A stretch of DNA of 64,000 bases from JAWKXU01 sp964468045 (GCA_964468045.1 CAYXTO010000016.1:1-64000), one strand, 5' to 3'. Numbered from the stretch's first letter, positions 35,771-43,958 are shown. The notes: a model not told the origin generated them from the sequence alone. Program-made: numbers and translations.

Positions 35771-36553
35771 TCAGCGGCCGGCATTGGCGAGCGCCTTCTT
35801 ACCGTCGAGGAACGCCTCGATCTCGGCCTGCCGGAAACCGGAAATCATCTGTCCGTCCGCGATCAGGGTCGGCGTGCCGGTGATGCCGGTCTTGCCGACG
35901 ATTCCGGCATGCGCCTCGACCCTGGCCTTGCCTTCCGCGCATGTGCGCAAAGGCGTGGGCGCGGTTCCGGCGTAGATCGCCTTGAACGCCGCTTCCTTGT
36001 CCGGGGAGCAAAGGACATGCTCGGCCTTGGCGGCGGCCTCGGCGTGGATGCCGGAGACGAAGAAGATCAGGCGCCGCACCGGCTTGCCTTCGGCCGCTTT
36101 CGCCGCCCAGAAGCGGTCGAGCGCCCGGCAGTAGGGACAGTCGGGATCGGTGAACTCAATCACCGTGGGCGCGCCCGCCGGACCGATGGCGAGGGCCATG
36201 CCGGTGTCGATCCCGGCGAGTTTCTTCGCTGAAGCGGCGTTCTGCGCCAGCGCGGTGAGGTTCTGGCCGTTGCGGTCGTAGATTTCCGCGAACAACAGAT
36301 GTTCGCTGTCAGGCGCATAGTAGATGATGCGGCCGCCCGCCGTCGCCTGATAGATCGGGCCCTTGACGGGCGCCGGCCCGAAATCCTCGAATTGCAGATT
36401 GACGAAGGTCTGCCGCAACTCGCTTTCGGCATCGCGCGCGGCGGCGGTAAGCGGATCGGCGGCTTGCGCGAACGCTGCGCCTTGAGCAGCGAGCAACAAG
36501 GGGAGGACGAGGGCTGCCGCACCAAACAGGCGGGTGGGCTTATGGATGTGCAT
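35771..36553 (-). CDS. dsbC: DsbC-like disulfide isomerase of the transfer locus
   Basis: A 260-residue exported protein. Signal peptide (FGAAALVLPLLLAAQGAAFA), an N-terminal dimerisation-like domain, then a thioredoxin fold with VIEFTDPDCPYCRALDRFW (C-P-Y-C). F-type systems need disulfide isomerisation for Cys-rich TraN, TraU and TraH, and many carry their own DsbC. CAGGAGAGATCGC precedes ATG 36553. It lies just upstream of the pilin gene at the head of the operon. Confidence 0.88.
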   Translation of the reverse strand: MHIHKPTRLFGAAALVLPLLLAAQGAAFAQAADPLTAAARDAESELRQTFVNLQFEDFGPAPVKGPIYQATAGGRIIYYAPDSEHLLFAEIYDRNGQNLTALAQNAASAKKLAGIDTGMALAIGPAGAPTVIEFTDPDCPYCRALDRFWAAKAAEGKPVRRLIFFVSGIHAEAAAKAEHVLCSPDKEAAFKAIYAGTAPTPLRTCAEGKARVEAHAGIVGKTGITGTPTLIADGQMISGFRQAEIEAFLDGKKALANAGR

Positions 36554-36845
36554 GCGATCTCTCCTGAAGAGTGCTGGCAGGGCGGGAGAGCAGGCGCGCA
36601 TCGACATGCGTGCCCGACCCCACCGGGATGTGCTCGGCAGTGACGGGTGCGGGCATCGACTCCATCCGGTTCGTCACGGCGGCGCGCAGAACGAACCCAT
36701 CGACCGTCGCCACCACGATGCGCGGCTGCTCGGCCACCGGCGCGATAACTGTCTGTCGGCCATGTCCGCCGGGTCCGGCACAGGCTGTCGTCGTGACGAT
36801 CAGTGTGCCCAGGGCAGCCGTCATCGCTTTGGCAATCGGCATCAT
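36540..36845 (-). CDS. Small exported protein at the head of the transfer operon
   Basis: 101 residues. A hydrophobic N-terminus (MMPIAKAMTAALGTLIVTTTACAG) looks like a signal peptide, possibly with a weak lipobox ending in TTAC. The rest is soluble (RIVVATVDGFVLRAAVTNRM). It overlaps the dsbC start by 14 bases, so it is probably the first gene of the operon. GGAG six bases before ATG 36845 supports this start, and ATGs at 36857 and 36875 are alternatives. Function unknown. Confidence 0.5.
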   Translation of the reverse strand: MMPIAKAMTAALGTLIVTTTACAGPGGHGRQTVIAPVAEQPRIVVATVDGFVLRAAVTNRMESMPAPVTAEHIPVGSGTHVDARLLSRPASTLQERSHAHP

Positions 36846-37294
36846 GCACGACTCCATGTTGGCGCCCCGCGCCATGGTTGATGAATACTTAATGGTCCGA
36901 AGTATCAGGTCCGATTCGACTTGAACCCTCGCAACACGATCTGAGTGATTTGAAACGAAGAGGATTGCAACAGGCCCCGGCAGTGGGGTGCCTGAAATGG
37001 CGATATTAGCCGTAAATATGCGAACTTAGCCTTATAAATTCGCTTTCGGGATCACATGGACTGATCTGGTGCCGGTTCGGCAATAAAGTTCCTGAATGAT
37101 CCGATTTGGAGGAAAATGGAAATTAACTGCTCATTGTGCGTCGAAACATAAATATGGTCGCGCATCCGCTATAAATGGGCAGAGATATTCCTCTAAAATC
37201 ATCGGCATCTATTCTTGATGCTGGTTACTCCACGATCCTACCTTTGCCGGATTACCCACAGAGCCCGACGGGCCGAACCGGGGAGGAAGGACAT
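36846..37294. promoter_or_regulatory. Divergent control region of transfer operon and XRE gene
   Basis: 449 bases, less GC-rich than the neighbours. It holds one copy of a 33-base element shared with the integrase region (36979-37011) and a second, tandem partial copy AAATATGCGAACTTAGCC (37014-37031) 20 bases on. CTTATAAATT (37031-37040) is a possible -10. A well-initiated mini-ORF of 11 codons (MEINCSLCVET, 37116-37151, after TTGGAGGAAA) might be a leader. I infer this is the main regulatory switch of the element. Confidence 0.5.
36979..37011 (+). repeat. 33-base shared element, copy A
   Basis: Matches 38898-38930 at 26 of 33 positions in the same orientation, both beginning GGCAGTGGG and ending GCC. 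The second half (18 bases) recurs in tandem at 37014-37031. Copy A is upstream of the transfer operon and XRE regulator. A protein-binding site is the likeliest role. Confidence 0.6.
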
Positions 37295-37684
37295 ATGGCA
37301 TCCGATGGAAAATTCGCCGACGTCGACCTGTCGATCTTCAAGGAACTCAAGAAGCTCTCCGGCGAGAAGATCAGGCAGGCGCGAAAGGCGCTCGGTTTGA
37401 CGCAGCTGGAGGTCGCCACCGAAATGGGCGGAAGCCTGCGCTGGTATCGCGCGATCGAGTCCGGCGATCCGGGGATTAGGCTGGAGGATCATCTGATCGC
37501 ACTGCTCCGGCTCGGTGCATCGACCGCGCATATCGCGCTGCCTGTCCTCTATGCGGGCCAACGCATGCGGTTCCCGCGGCAACTGATCCACGGTGACCTG
37601 GCCAGCATCGAACGCACATGCATTGAGGCGATCTCGGATGCGGTGATCGCCGGGCTGAAACAGGACCTCTCACCCGAATGGTAG
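37295..37684 (+). CDS. XRE-family transcriptional regulator
   Basis: 129 residues. A helix-turn-helix spans about residues 22-60: EKIRQARKALGLTQLEVATE, then MGGSLRWYRAIESGDPG. The C-terminal part is helical and may dimerise. GGGGAGGAAGGACAT before ATG 37295 is an excellent ribosome-binding site, so the in-frame ATG at 37175 is not used. Divergent from the transfer operon and next to the repeated element, it is a good candidate for the element's own repressor or activator. Confidence 0.8.
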   Translation: MASDGKFADVDLSIFKELKKLSGEKIRQARKALGLTQLEVATEMGGSLRWYRAIESGDPGIRLEDHLIALLRLGASTAHIALPVLYAGQRMRFPRQLIHGDLASIERTCIEAISDAVIAGLKQDLSPEW

Positions 37685-37757
37685 CGGGACGGCGGGAAGG
37701 ACCAGTCATGAAAATTGACGGTCCGGTTCGGGCGTGACGCTGGGACAGGCGGAAAAG

Positions 37758-38426
37758 ATGGCGATCTTTCATTTCCATGTGAATATCATCAGCCGCGGCG
37801 CCGGACGCAGTATCGTCGCGGCCGCGGCATGGCAAAACAGCTGCCGCCTGTACGATGAGCGCTACGGCCGGTTTTCCAATTTCGTGAACAAGCGGGCGGT
37901 TGCCTGGTCTGCGCTGATACTGCCGTCCGGGGGCCCCGCGCAGTGGGAGGATCGCGAGTGTTTCTGGAACGCGCTCGAAGCCGCCGAAATCCGCAAGGAT
38001 GCGCAGCTTGGCCGTCAGTTCGACGTGGCGCTGCCCGATGAACTGGACCTGCCGGCGTCGATCGCGGTTCTGCAGCGTTTCGCCAGCGAGATATTTTGCA
38101 TCGCGGGTTTTGCCGCCGACCTGACACTGATCGAAATGGGCGATACGCCCAGAGGCAAGCGCCACCATGGCTATGTGCTGATACCGACCCGTCCGATTGT
38201 CGACGGCATGTTCGGCCGGAAACCGCGCGAATGGAACAGCCGCGTGAAGCTGCTCGAAATCCGCGCGGCCTGGGCGATGATGCTGAACGATAAGTTCGCG
38301 GCGCTCGGCTATGATGTCCGCGTCGATCATCGGTCCAACGAAGAACGCGGCATCGACGCTCCGCCGGTTAAGCATATCGGCATGGCCCGCAAGCGTATCG
38401 CGGCGCGCGCCCGGCAAACATCCTGA
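37758..38426 (+). CDS. MobA/MobL-type relaxase domain protein, probably inactive
   Basis: 222 residues matching the N-terminal relaxase domain of MobQ-type proteins such as Ti TraA: MAIFHFHVNIISRGAGRSIV, RLYDERYGRFSNFVNKRAV and ALEAAEIRKDAQLGRQFDVA. The residue where the family has its catalytic Tyr (A-A-Y) is Trp25, and the metal-binding H-x-H motif reads R-H-H-G at 135-138. No helicase domain follows. I infer it cannot nick DNA as the usual family members do, although it may bind the transfer origin. It follows the XRE gene by 73 bases. Confidence 0.75.
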   Translation: MAIFHFHVNIISRGAGRSIVAAAAWQNSCRLYDERYGRFSNFVNKRAVAWSALILPSGGPAQWEDRECFWNALEAAEIRKDAQLGRQFDVALPDELDLPASIAVLQRFASEIFCIAGFAADLTLIEMGDTPRGKRHHGYVLIPTRPIVDGMFGRKPREWNSRVKLLEIRAAWAMMLNDKFAALGYDVRVDHRSNEERGIDAPPVKHIGMARKRIAARARQTS

Positions 38427-38803
38427 CAATAGTCCGTGGCCGGCGCCTCACCGGCGGTGCGGTCCATCATGACGACGGCGAGGGCGGTTGCGGCGGGCGT
38501 GTAGAGGAGAAAATAACCGACTGCACATGCGGCGACGGCAGCGGCAGGGATTGCCGTCGCCATGACCGCTGCCGCCACGGCGAAAACGGCTAGAAGCTGA
38601 ACGGCCGCTGCGACAAGAAGTATCCGCCGCCGACCGAGCCTGTTGGCCAGCCACCCGGTGAGCATTGCGGAGGCCATGCCGGCGAGCGGACCGGTCATGT
38701 TGACGATGACGCCGAGACGATCGAGGCTCCACCCCCTCCTGTCAATCAGCGCGCCCGCGATCGCGCGCGGCAGGCCGCCATGCGTCCCGATCATTTGTCC
38801 CAT
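38427..38803 (-). pseudogene. MFS transporter fragment
   Basis: About 125 codons align with the middle of a major-facilitator transporter of the AmpG/RhtX-like kind: LGVIVNMTGPLAGMASAMLT, the cytoplasmic signature WLANRLGRRRILL, two further helices and MMDRTAGEAPATDY. Both the first and last parts of the gene are missing. The similarity stops exactly where the relaxase-like gene ends (38426). After that the frame only reads its antisense strand. A remnant of earlier insertions or deletions. Confidence 0.7.
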
Positions 38804-39182
38804 TCTTCGAGGCCATCAACAACGGCGAGTGGAACGCTGCGAGTCTCTTCCAAGGCGCGACAACGCCAATAGGCTGACAGGCGAAAGCACGAGATTAGGC
38901 AGTGGGTTGCCCAAATATGCGATCTTGGCCTCTTTTTAGGACCAGGATCGAAATGCTAGACTGACGTCGCGTCATGGCCTGCTTGCGCTGCCCAACAGGC
39001 CAGCGATCCATGCGCCATTTCTGCGAGGATTATCCAGACCCACGTTCGCGAGCGCCTGCCCGTCCTGGTCGGCCGGCCATGCGGTCATCGCAGATCGGCC
39101 GGAAGGGAAGGGAGCGGGAGGAGAGAGGAAGCAGCGGACGGTTGGCTGTCCGTGGTTTCCTTTCCTCAACCGGAGCACTGTC
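38804..39182. promoter_or_regulatory. Control region of the excisionase/integrase genes
   Basis: 379 bases without a convincing gene. It holds copy B of the 33-base element (38898-38930), followed by TCTTTTTAGG, and the start region of the excisionase gene with a GGAG site at 39172-39175. The sequence around 38990-39150 is GC-rich and shows only shadow-like frames. Confidence 0.45.
38898..38930 (+). repeat. 33-base shared element, copy B
   Basis: Direct repeat of 36979-37011 (26 of 33 identical). It lies between the broken MFS gene and the excisionase/integrase genes, 253 bases before the excisionase start. Confidence 0.6.
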
Positions 39183-39386
39183 ATGACGGGCGCGCGCTAC
39201 GTGCGCATCAAGCGCTTCGCCGAGCTGACCGGCTACACCGAGAAAGCGGTCTATCGAAAGATCGCCGACGGCGTGTGGATTCAGGGCCGCGAATATCGCC
39301 GCGCTCCCGATGGCAGCATCTGCATCGACCTCGAAGGCTTCCACAAATGGGTAGAAAACGGCCAGGGACTGGCGTCGAGCCGCTGA
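39183..39386 (+). CDS. Excisionase-like (AlpA/Xis type) small DNA-binding protein
   Basis: 67 residues with a MerR/Xis-like winged-helix pattern: VRIKRFAELTGYTEKAVYRK, then IADGVWIQGREYRRAPDG. Such proteins bend DNA at attachment sites and favour excision. Its 3' end overlaps the integrase start by 40 bases, so the two are co-expressed and translated from different frames. Confidence 0.75.
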   Translation: MTGARYVRIKRFAELTGYTEKAVYRKIADGVWIQGREYRRAPDGSICIDLEGFHKWVENGQGLASSR

Positions 39387-40483
39387 AAAGCTGCATTCGC
39401 GTCCGCTTCCGCTGGAACGGGCGGCTCTATCGCGAAACGCTCCAGCTCCAACCCACATCCGCTAACATCAAGGCGGCCGAGCGCTTGATGGCCCGTGTCC
39501 ATCAGGAAATCGATCTCGGCGTCTTCGATTATGAAAGCACGTTTCCCAAGGGTGATGCCAAACCCGACCGGAACAAATACGCGGGCTTCAAGACTTATGC
39601 GAAAGAGTGGCTCGCAACGCTCGTAGTCGAGAAATCGACGATGTCCGACTATGTGTCGGCGATCAATAATGTCTGGTCGCCGGCTTTCGGTGAGCGGCAA
39701 CTCAAGAGCATCAAGCCGAGCGAGATCAAGAAGGTCATCGCCGACCGGGCGAAGCAGGTCAGCGGCAAGACGATCAACAACAACGTCATTCCGCTGCGCG
39801 GCATCTTCGAGATGGCTCTCGACGACGAGCTGATCGACCGCTCGCCGCTGGAACGGATCAAGAGCCAGAAGCATCAGAAACGCGAGCCGGACCCGTTCGA
39901 CCGGGAAGAGACCGAACGCATCCTCACCTATATGCACGAGCGTTACGACGAGCAGGTCTGGAACTGGTATGAGTTCGCCTTCGGGACCGGCATGCGTCCC
40001 AGCGAACAGATCGTCGTCCAGTGGCGCGACGTCGACTGGAAGCGCCAGTCCATCCGGGTCGAGCGTGCCCGCGTCCGGGCCGTGGAGAAATCGACCAAGA
40101 CCAGGACCGTGCGCGACGTCGATCTTACTCCGCGAATGATGGCCGTGCTTAGACGCCAGAAGGCGCACAGCTTCATGCGGGGGCTCGATTCGCCGATCTT
40201 CATCAACCCGGTCACAAACACGCCGTGGCCGGACGTGCAGGATCAGCGGAAGCTCTATTTCCATCCCGCACTGCGTGCGCTCGGCATCCGCAGCCGTGAT
40301 GCCTATCAAACGCGCCACACTTACGCGACGACGGCGCTGATGGGCGGGGTGAACCCGGCCTATATCGCCCGCCAGCTTGGCCACAAGAGCGCGGCAATGC
40401 TGTTCCGGCACTACTCGAAATGGATCGATCACGCGGACTATGGCCGCGAAGCAGCCAAGCTCAATCAGATCTACGGTTCCTGA
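39347..40483 (+). CDS. int: Site-specific tyrosine integrase
   Basis: 378 residues. The N-terminal arm-binding domain (IRVRFRWNGRLYRETLQLQP) is of the Min27/DUF3596 type. A core-binding domain spans about 80-170. The catalytic domain has Arg in GTGMRPSEQ, the H-x-x-R box as YQTRHTYATTAL (His and Arg swapped to R-H-T-Y form), GHKSAAMLFRHYSKW with the nucleophilic Tyr. The ATG at 39347 lies within the excisionase gene, and an earlier in-frame start lacks similarity. It ends 208 bases before tRNA-Glu, whose 3' end is the obvious integration site. Confidence 0.92.
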   Translation: MGRKRPGTGVEPLKSCIRVRFRWNGRLYRETLQLQPTSANIKAAERLMARVHQEIDLGVFDYESTFPKGDAKPDRNKYAGFKTYAKEWLATLVVEKSTMSDYVSAINNVWSPAFGERQLKSIKPSEIKKVIADRAKQVSGKTINNNVIPLRGIFEMALDDELIDRSPLERIKSQKHQKREPDPFDREETERILTYMHERYDEQVWNWYEFAFGTGMRPSEQIVVQWRDVDWKRQSIRVERARVRAVEKSTKTRTVRDVDLTPRMMAVLRRQKAHSFMRGLDSPIFINPVTNTPWPDVQDQRKLYFHPALRALGIRSRDAYQTRHTYATTALMGGVNPAYIARQLGHKSAAMLFRHYSKWIDHADYGREAAKLNQIYGS

Positions 40484-40626
40484 CGCGGATGTCTGGCTGG
40501 TCTGTGGGGAGGGCTTGCCTGTCGGTGGCGGCTGCCGCGAACGAATCCCTCGTCTACTGGGCAGCTATTGAGGTGATCTAAAAGAGCCTGGAACGGGGGC
40601 TGGGGTGGCCTCGAAAAACGCCAAAT

Positions 40627-40649
40627 GTGCCACGAAAGTGCCACGGAAA
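40627..40649 (+). repeat. Tandem GTGCCAC repeat near the integrase
   Basis: GTGCCACGAAA is followed directly by GTGCCACGGAAA. Short direct repeats next to an integrase gene are typical arm-type binding sites for the integrase N-terminal domain. Inferred from position only. Confidence 0.4.
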
Positions 40650-40691
40650 CCGCATTTTCGCGATTCCCCCTAACAATATCAACTACTTAGC

Positions 40692-40720
40692 TGGTGACCC
40701 CTACGGGAATCGAACCCGTG
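40692..40720 (-). other. Probable attachment site in the 3' end of tRNA-Glu
   Basis: The last about 29 bases of tRNA-Glu, including the T-arm and CCA, face the integrase. Integrases of this class recombine within such tRNA ends and restore the tRNA with an identical segment. The exact crossover core cannot be set without the other junction or an empty site. Confidence 0.55.
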
Positions 40721-40766
40721 TTTCAGCCGTGAAAGGGCCGCGTCCTAACCGCTAGACGAAGGGGCC
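40692..40766 (-). tRNA. tRNA-Glu (anticodon UUC)
   Basis: A 75-base cloverleaf with encoded CCA. The acceptor stem pairs GGCCCCT with AGGGGTC (one G-U). The D-arm is in CGTCTAGCGGTTAGGACG, the anticodon loop is CCTTTCACGG with TTC, and the T-loop GGTTCGAATCC is canonical. Its 3' end is adjacent to the integrase-side end of the mobile element and remains intact, so the tRNA should be functional. Confidence 0.95.
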
Positions 40767-40811
40767 ACGTCGGTGGCGTGGCCGCGCACTTAGGGGGAGG
40801 GATTGGCAGGG

Positions 40812-42611
40812 TCAAGCCCTTGTCGCATTGTCCGCCCAGGCAGCGTCCTCAATATGCAGTTCGGCTTGGCGCTTGCTGGCCCAATCGTCGATTTTCGCAC
40901 GTCCGGCCAGCCAGAGCGCACGGTCGCGGGAGCCGTGGAGCAATGTCTGGCCCAGCTCACTTTCCGCTGCGCGAAACGCAACGGCTTTGAAAGAGGCGCC
41001 GTCATTGCCTCGGGCAATCACTCGCACATGATCCTTCCCCACGATATCCGCCTTCAGCACGCGGATGGGGCCGACCGCTACTCTCGGTCCGGGCCAGCCC
41101 ACGCCAAAGGGGCCAGCACGTTCCAGGGTTTCCACCAGCTCGGGCGTCAGCCCCCCAGGCGCCAGACCGATATCGACGAGCATTTCCTGATTGGCGGCGG
41201 CAGCAGCAACTGCGGCACCGAGCCTGTCATCGAGCCAATCCGCCAGATGAGAAAGCTTGCCCGATTCGATCGTCAGGCCGGCAGCCATCGCGTGTCCGCC
41301 GCCAGCCACCAACAGGCCTTGCTCCCGTGCGCCGATGATCGCCGCCCCAAGATCCACGCCGGTGATGGACCGGCCCGATCCCTTGCCCAGATCGTTTCCA
41401 TCGGCGCCAAGCGCGATCACCAATGCCGGCTTGCCCGTCTTCTCCTTCAAACGGCCGGCAACGATCCCGATCACTCCGGGATGCCAGTCGTAACCGGCGG
41501 CAACGATCACGGCACGATTATGCTGCGCATCGAGTTGGGCTTCGGCGGCTTCCTGCACGGCGGCCTCTATCGCTCGCCGCTCCTCGTTCAGGGCGGTAAG
41601 CTGCACTGCGATGGTTCGGGCTTCTTCCGGATCTTCCGTGGTGAGGAGGCGGACCCCGAGGGTCGATTCGCCGACGCGACCGCCGGCGTTGATTCTCGGA
41701 CCCAGCGCAAACCCGAGATCGCTGCACGTGGGCGCGCGGTCGAGGCGACTGGCATCTATCAGTGCCGCCATGCCAGTGTTTTCCCGCCGGGCCATTACTT
41801 TCAGGCCTTGCGCCACCATCGCGCGATTCAGGCCATGGAGCGCCGCGACGTCCGCGACCGTTCCAAGCGCGACGAGATCGAGCAGGGCGAACAGGTCCGG
41901 CTCCGCTCGGTTCTCGAAGAAGCCGCGCTGGCGCAAGGTGCGCACGGTGGCGATGGCAAGCAGGAAGGCGACCCCGACCGCGGCGAGATGTCCATGCGCG
42001 GCGGCCAGATCGCTCTCGTCGAGCCGGTTGGGATTGACGAGAGCGGTGGCGACCGGAAGCTGCGCCGAACATTTGTGGTGATCCACCACGATCACGTCCG
42101 CTCCGGCCGCGTGCGCTTGCGCGAGAGCGTCATGTGCCATCGCTCCGCAATCGACCGTGACGATCAGGCTGCTGCCATTGGCCGCAAGCCGGACAAGCGC
42201 CTCCGCGCTGGGACCATATCCTTCCAGCAAGCGGTCGGGAATGTAGTAGTCCGCGCCATGGCCCAAGGCTTTCACAAGCTTCACCAACAAGGCACTGCTG
42301 GTCGCGCCATCCACGTCATAATCCCCGTAGATCGTGATCTTCTCGCCGGTGAGGATTGCCTGGGCAAGCCGTTCCGCCGCCACATCCATGTCTCGGAAGG
42401 CGGATGGGTCCGGCAGGAACTCCCGCAAGGTCGGATTGCTGTGGCGGGCAATATCCTCGCGAGCCACGCCTCTTGCCAGCAGGAGTTGGGAGACGATGTC
42501 ATCCTGCAGGCCGCCAGCCGCCATGTCCATGTTGCCGCCGCGCCAGCGCCATGCCCGCCCGCCGAACGAGCAGTCCACTCCCAATGCAGTCATTGCCACG
42601 CGAGAAACCAT
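40812..42611 (-). CDS. recJ: Single-stranded-DNA-specific exonuclease RecJ
   Basis: A 599-residue 5'-3' exonuclease used in recombination and repair. DHH-family motifs are present: ITIYGDYDVDGATSSALL with the metal-binding Asp pair, IVTVDCGAMAHDAL and DVIVVDHHKC. The DHHA1 domain has GYDWHPGVIGIVAGRLKEK and GGHAMAAG. Start chosen at MVSRVAMTALG (42611), because residues before it do not fit the family. Chromosomal backbone, on the far side of tRNA-Glu from the element. Confidence 0.93.
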   Translation of the reverse strand: MVSRVAMTALGVDCSFGGRAWRWRGGNMDMAAGGLQDDIVSQLLLARGVAREDIARHSNPTLREFLPDPSAFRDMDVAAERLAQAILTGEKITIYGDYDVDGATSSALLVKLVKALGHGADYYIPDRLLEGYGPSAEALVRLAANGSSLIVTVDCGAMAHDALAQAHAAGADVIVVDHHKCSAQLPVATALVNPNRLDESDLAAAHGHLAAVGVAFLLAIATVRTLRQRGFFENRAEPDLFALLDLVALGTVADVAALHGLNRAMVAQGLKVMARRENTGMAALIDASRLDRAPTCSDLGFALGPRINAGGRVGESTLGVRLLTTEDPEEARTIAVQLTALNEERRAIEAAVQEAAEAQLDAQHNRAVIVAAGYDWHPGVIGIVAGRLKEKTGKPALVIALGADGNDLGKGSGRSITGVDLGAAIIGAREQGLLVAGGGHAMAAGLTIESGKLSHLADWLDDRLGAAVAAAAANQEMLVDIGLAPGGLTPELVETLERAGPFGVGWPGPRVAVGPIRVLKADIVGKDHVRVIARGNDGASFKAVAFRAAESELGQTLLHGSRDRALWLAGRAKIDDWASKRQAELHIEDAAWADNATRA

Positions 42612-42739
42612 TCCGGTCAACCTAGCCCAAGGACGGGAATGCGCAAAGATCGGCCAGCCGGTTTCCCCATACGATTTTGCAGGCACGGTGGCCGCGAATC
42701 GATTATGAAGCATTCTTGTTTTTCAGGGGAGTTGGGTGG

Positions 42740-43954
42740 ATGGGTGTTGCTCGCAAGGCTTTGCTTCTTTCGGCTGTGTGTGTGGTGGCTGGCGCCGCCG
42801 TGTCGGTATATGCTCAACAAAAGCCGGCCAGCGGCCCGATCGCGCGGTATGATATGCGTGCGGGCACGATTTCCGGCATGGGCAGCATGGGCGCCGGTTC
42901 CATGATGGGCATGATGTTCGGCGGTGGGCAATCGAACAACGCGCAGCACGAGCTGTTGCTGAGACTTGGCTCGTCGAGCGCTCCGGCAAAGGGAGCGCCA
43001 AAGGCGGATCACTTCATGCCTCCGGTCGCCAAGCTAGGGAAATCGGTAGCGCTGGTCACGCCTCGCGAGGAGCGGGAAACGATCGACGAACTCCCGCAAA
43101 AGCCCAAGGGGCGCATCCTTGTCTATTGGGGATGCGCTGCCAACGCCCCGAAAGGGCAGCCGGTGGTGATCGATCTTTCCAAGCTCGCGGCAGGGCAGAT
43201 ACCGCCGGGGCTGTGGACATCGGCGATCGCGCGCGATCTCGGGCCGACCATCCACAACAGCCGGACGTTCGGGCGCTGGCCCGCCGAAGATGGGAAATAC
43301 GCCAAGCCCGATAGCTCCCTGATCGGCGCGCACAGGATTGCCGGGAATTATTCGCCGGAGATTTCCTTCACTCTCACCAAGGATTTCATGGCCGCGCTCA
43401 ATTCGTCGACGCGAACGCAGGCGGGCGGCGCAACCGTGCTGAGCTGGACGGGGATTCCCGATGCGACCGGCTATCTCGCTTTCGTGTTCGGCGGTCGCCA
43501 GGGTGCCGATGGCGAGATGACCGATATGGTGATGTGGTCGAGCAGTTCCACCCGTCAATTCGGTGGCGGGCTGGCCGATTGGCTTTCGCCGTCGCAAGTC
43601 GCCGGATTGGTGCGCGACAAGACGGTGATGGCGCCCTCCACCACGAGCTGCCTGATCCCGGCGGAAGTGAAACGGGATGCGCCGGATTTCCGCTACGGCA
43701 CGTTGACGGCGTTCGGCCCGGAAGAGAATTTCGCCTATCCACCGCGCCCCGCATCCGCATCCACGCCCTGGAATCTCGAATGGACGGCGCGCATCCGGCA
43801 TCGTTCCATGACTAGCTGGATGGAAGCGCAGGGAATGTCGATGGGAGGAATGGGCAACTCCTCCGAAGGTCAATCCGCGCCCCAGCAGAAGTGCAAGCCG
43901 AAGGGCGGATTTGGCGGTCTGCTCGGTGGGGTGATGGGTTCGTCCGGCTGCTGA
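42740..43954 (+). CDS. Hypothetical exported protein
   Basis: A 404-residue protein with a signal peptide (ALLLSAVCVVAGAAVSVYAQ). It is Met/Gly-rich after it (GMGSMGAGSMMGMMFGGGQ) and Gly-rich at the end (GGFGGLLGGVMGSSGC). The central domain includes GRILVYWGCAANAPKGQPVV and TVLSWTGIPDATGYLAFVFG, suggesting beta-sandwich modules. GGGGAGTTGGGTGG precedes ATG 42740. The family is not recognised. The layout suggests a periplasmic or surface protein, perhaps with a metal-binding Met-rich tail. The next gene begins five bases later, so they are probably co-transcribed. Confidence 0.65.
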   Translation: MGVARKALLLSAVCVVAGAAVSVYAQQKPASGPIARYDMRAGTISGMGSMGAGSMMGMMFGGGQSNNAQHELLLRLGSSSAPAKGAPKADHFMPPVAKLGKSVALVTPREERETIDELPQKPKGRILVYWGCAANAPKGQPVVIDLSKLAAGQIPPGLWTSAIARDLGPTIHNSRTFGRWPAEDGKYAKPDSSLIGAHRIAGNYSPEISFTLTKDFMAALNSSTRTQAGGATVLSWTGIPDATGYLAFVFGGRQGADGEMTDMVMWSSSSTRQFGGGLADWLSPSQVAGLVRDKTVMAPSTTSCLIPAEVKRDAPDFRYGTLTAFGPEENFAYPPRPASASTPWNLEWTARIRHRSMTSWMEAQGMSMGGMGNSSEGQSAPQQKCKPKGGFGGLLGGVMGSSGC

Positions 43955-43958
43955 TTTT

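Larger units (their letters stand above)
1..40720. mobile_element. Integrative and conjugative element, right part (left end not found)
   Basis: An F-type type IV secretion operon, XRE regulator, relaxase remnant, excisionase and integrase end at the 3' end of tRNA-Glu, the typical structure of an ICE. I looked for a second copy of the tRNA 3' end (tggtgacccctacgggaatc) to the left and found none, so the left junction is probably outside the window. The segment 14366-40720 is clearly part of the element. Inclusion of 1-14365 (efflux, IS110, AbiE cargo) is inferred. TraD, TraI and oriT are not visible. Confidence 0.55.
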
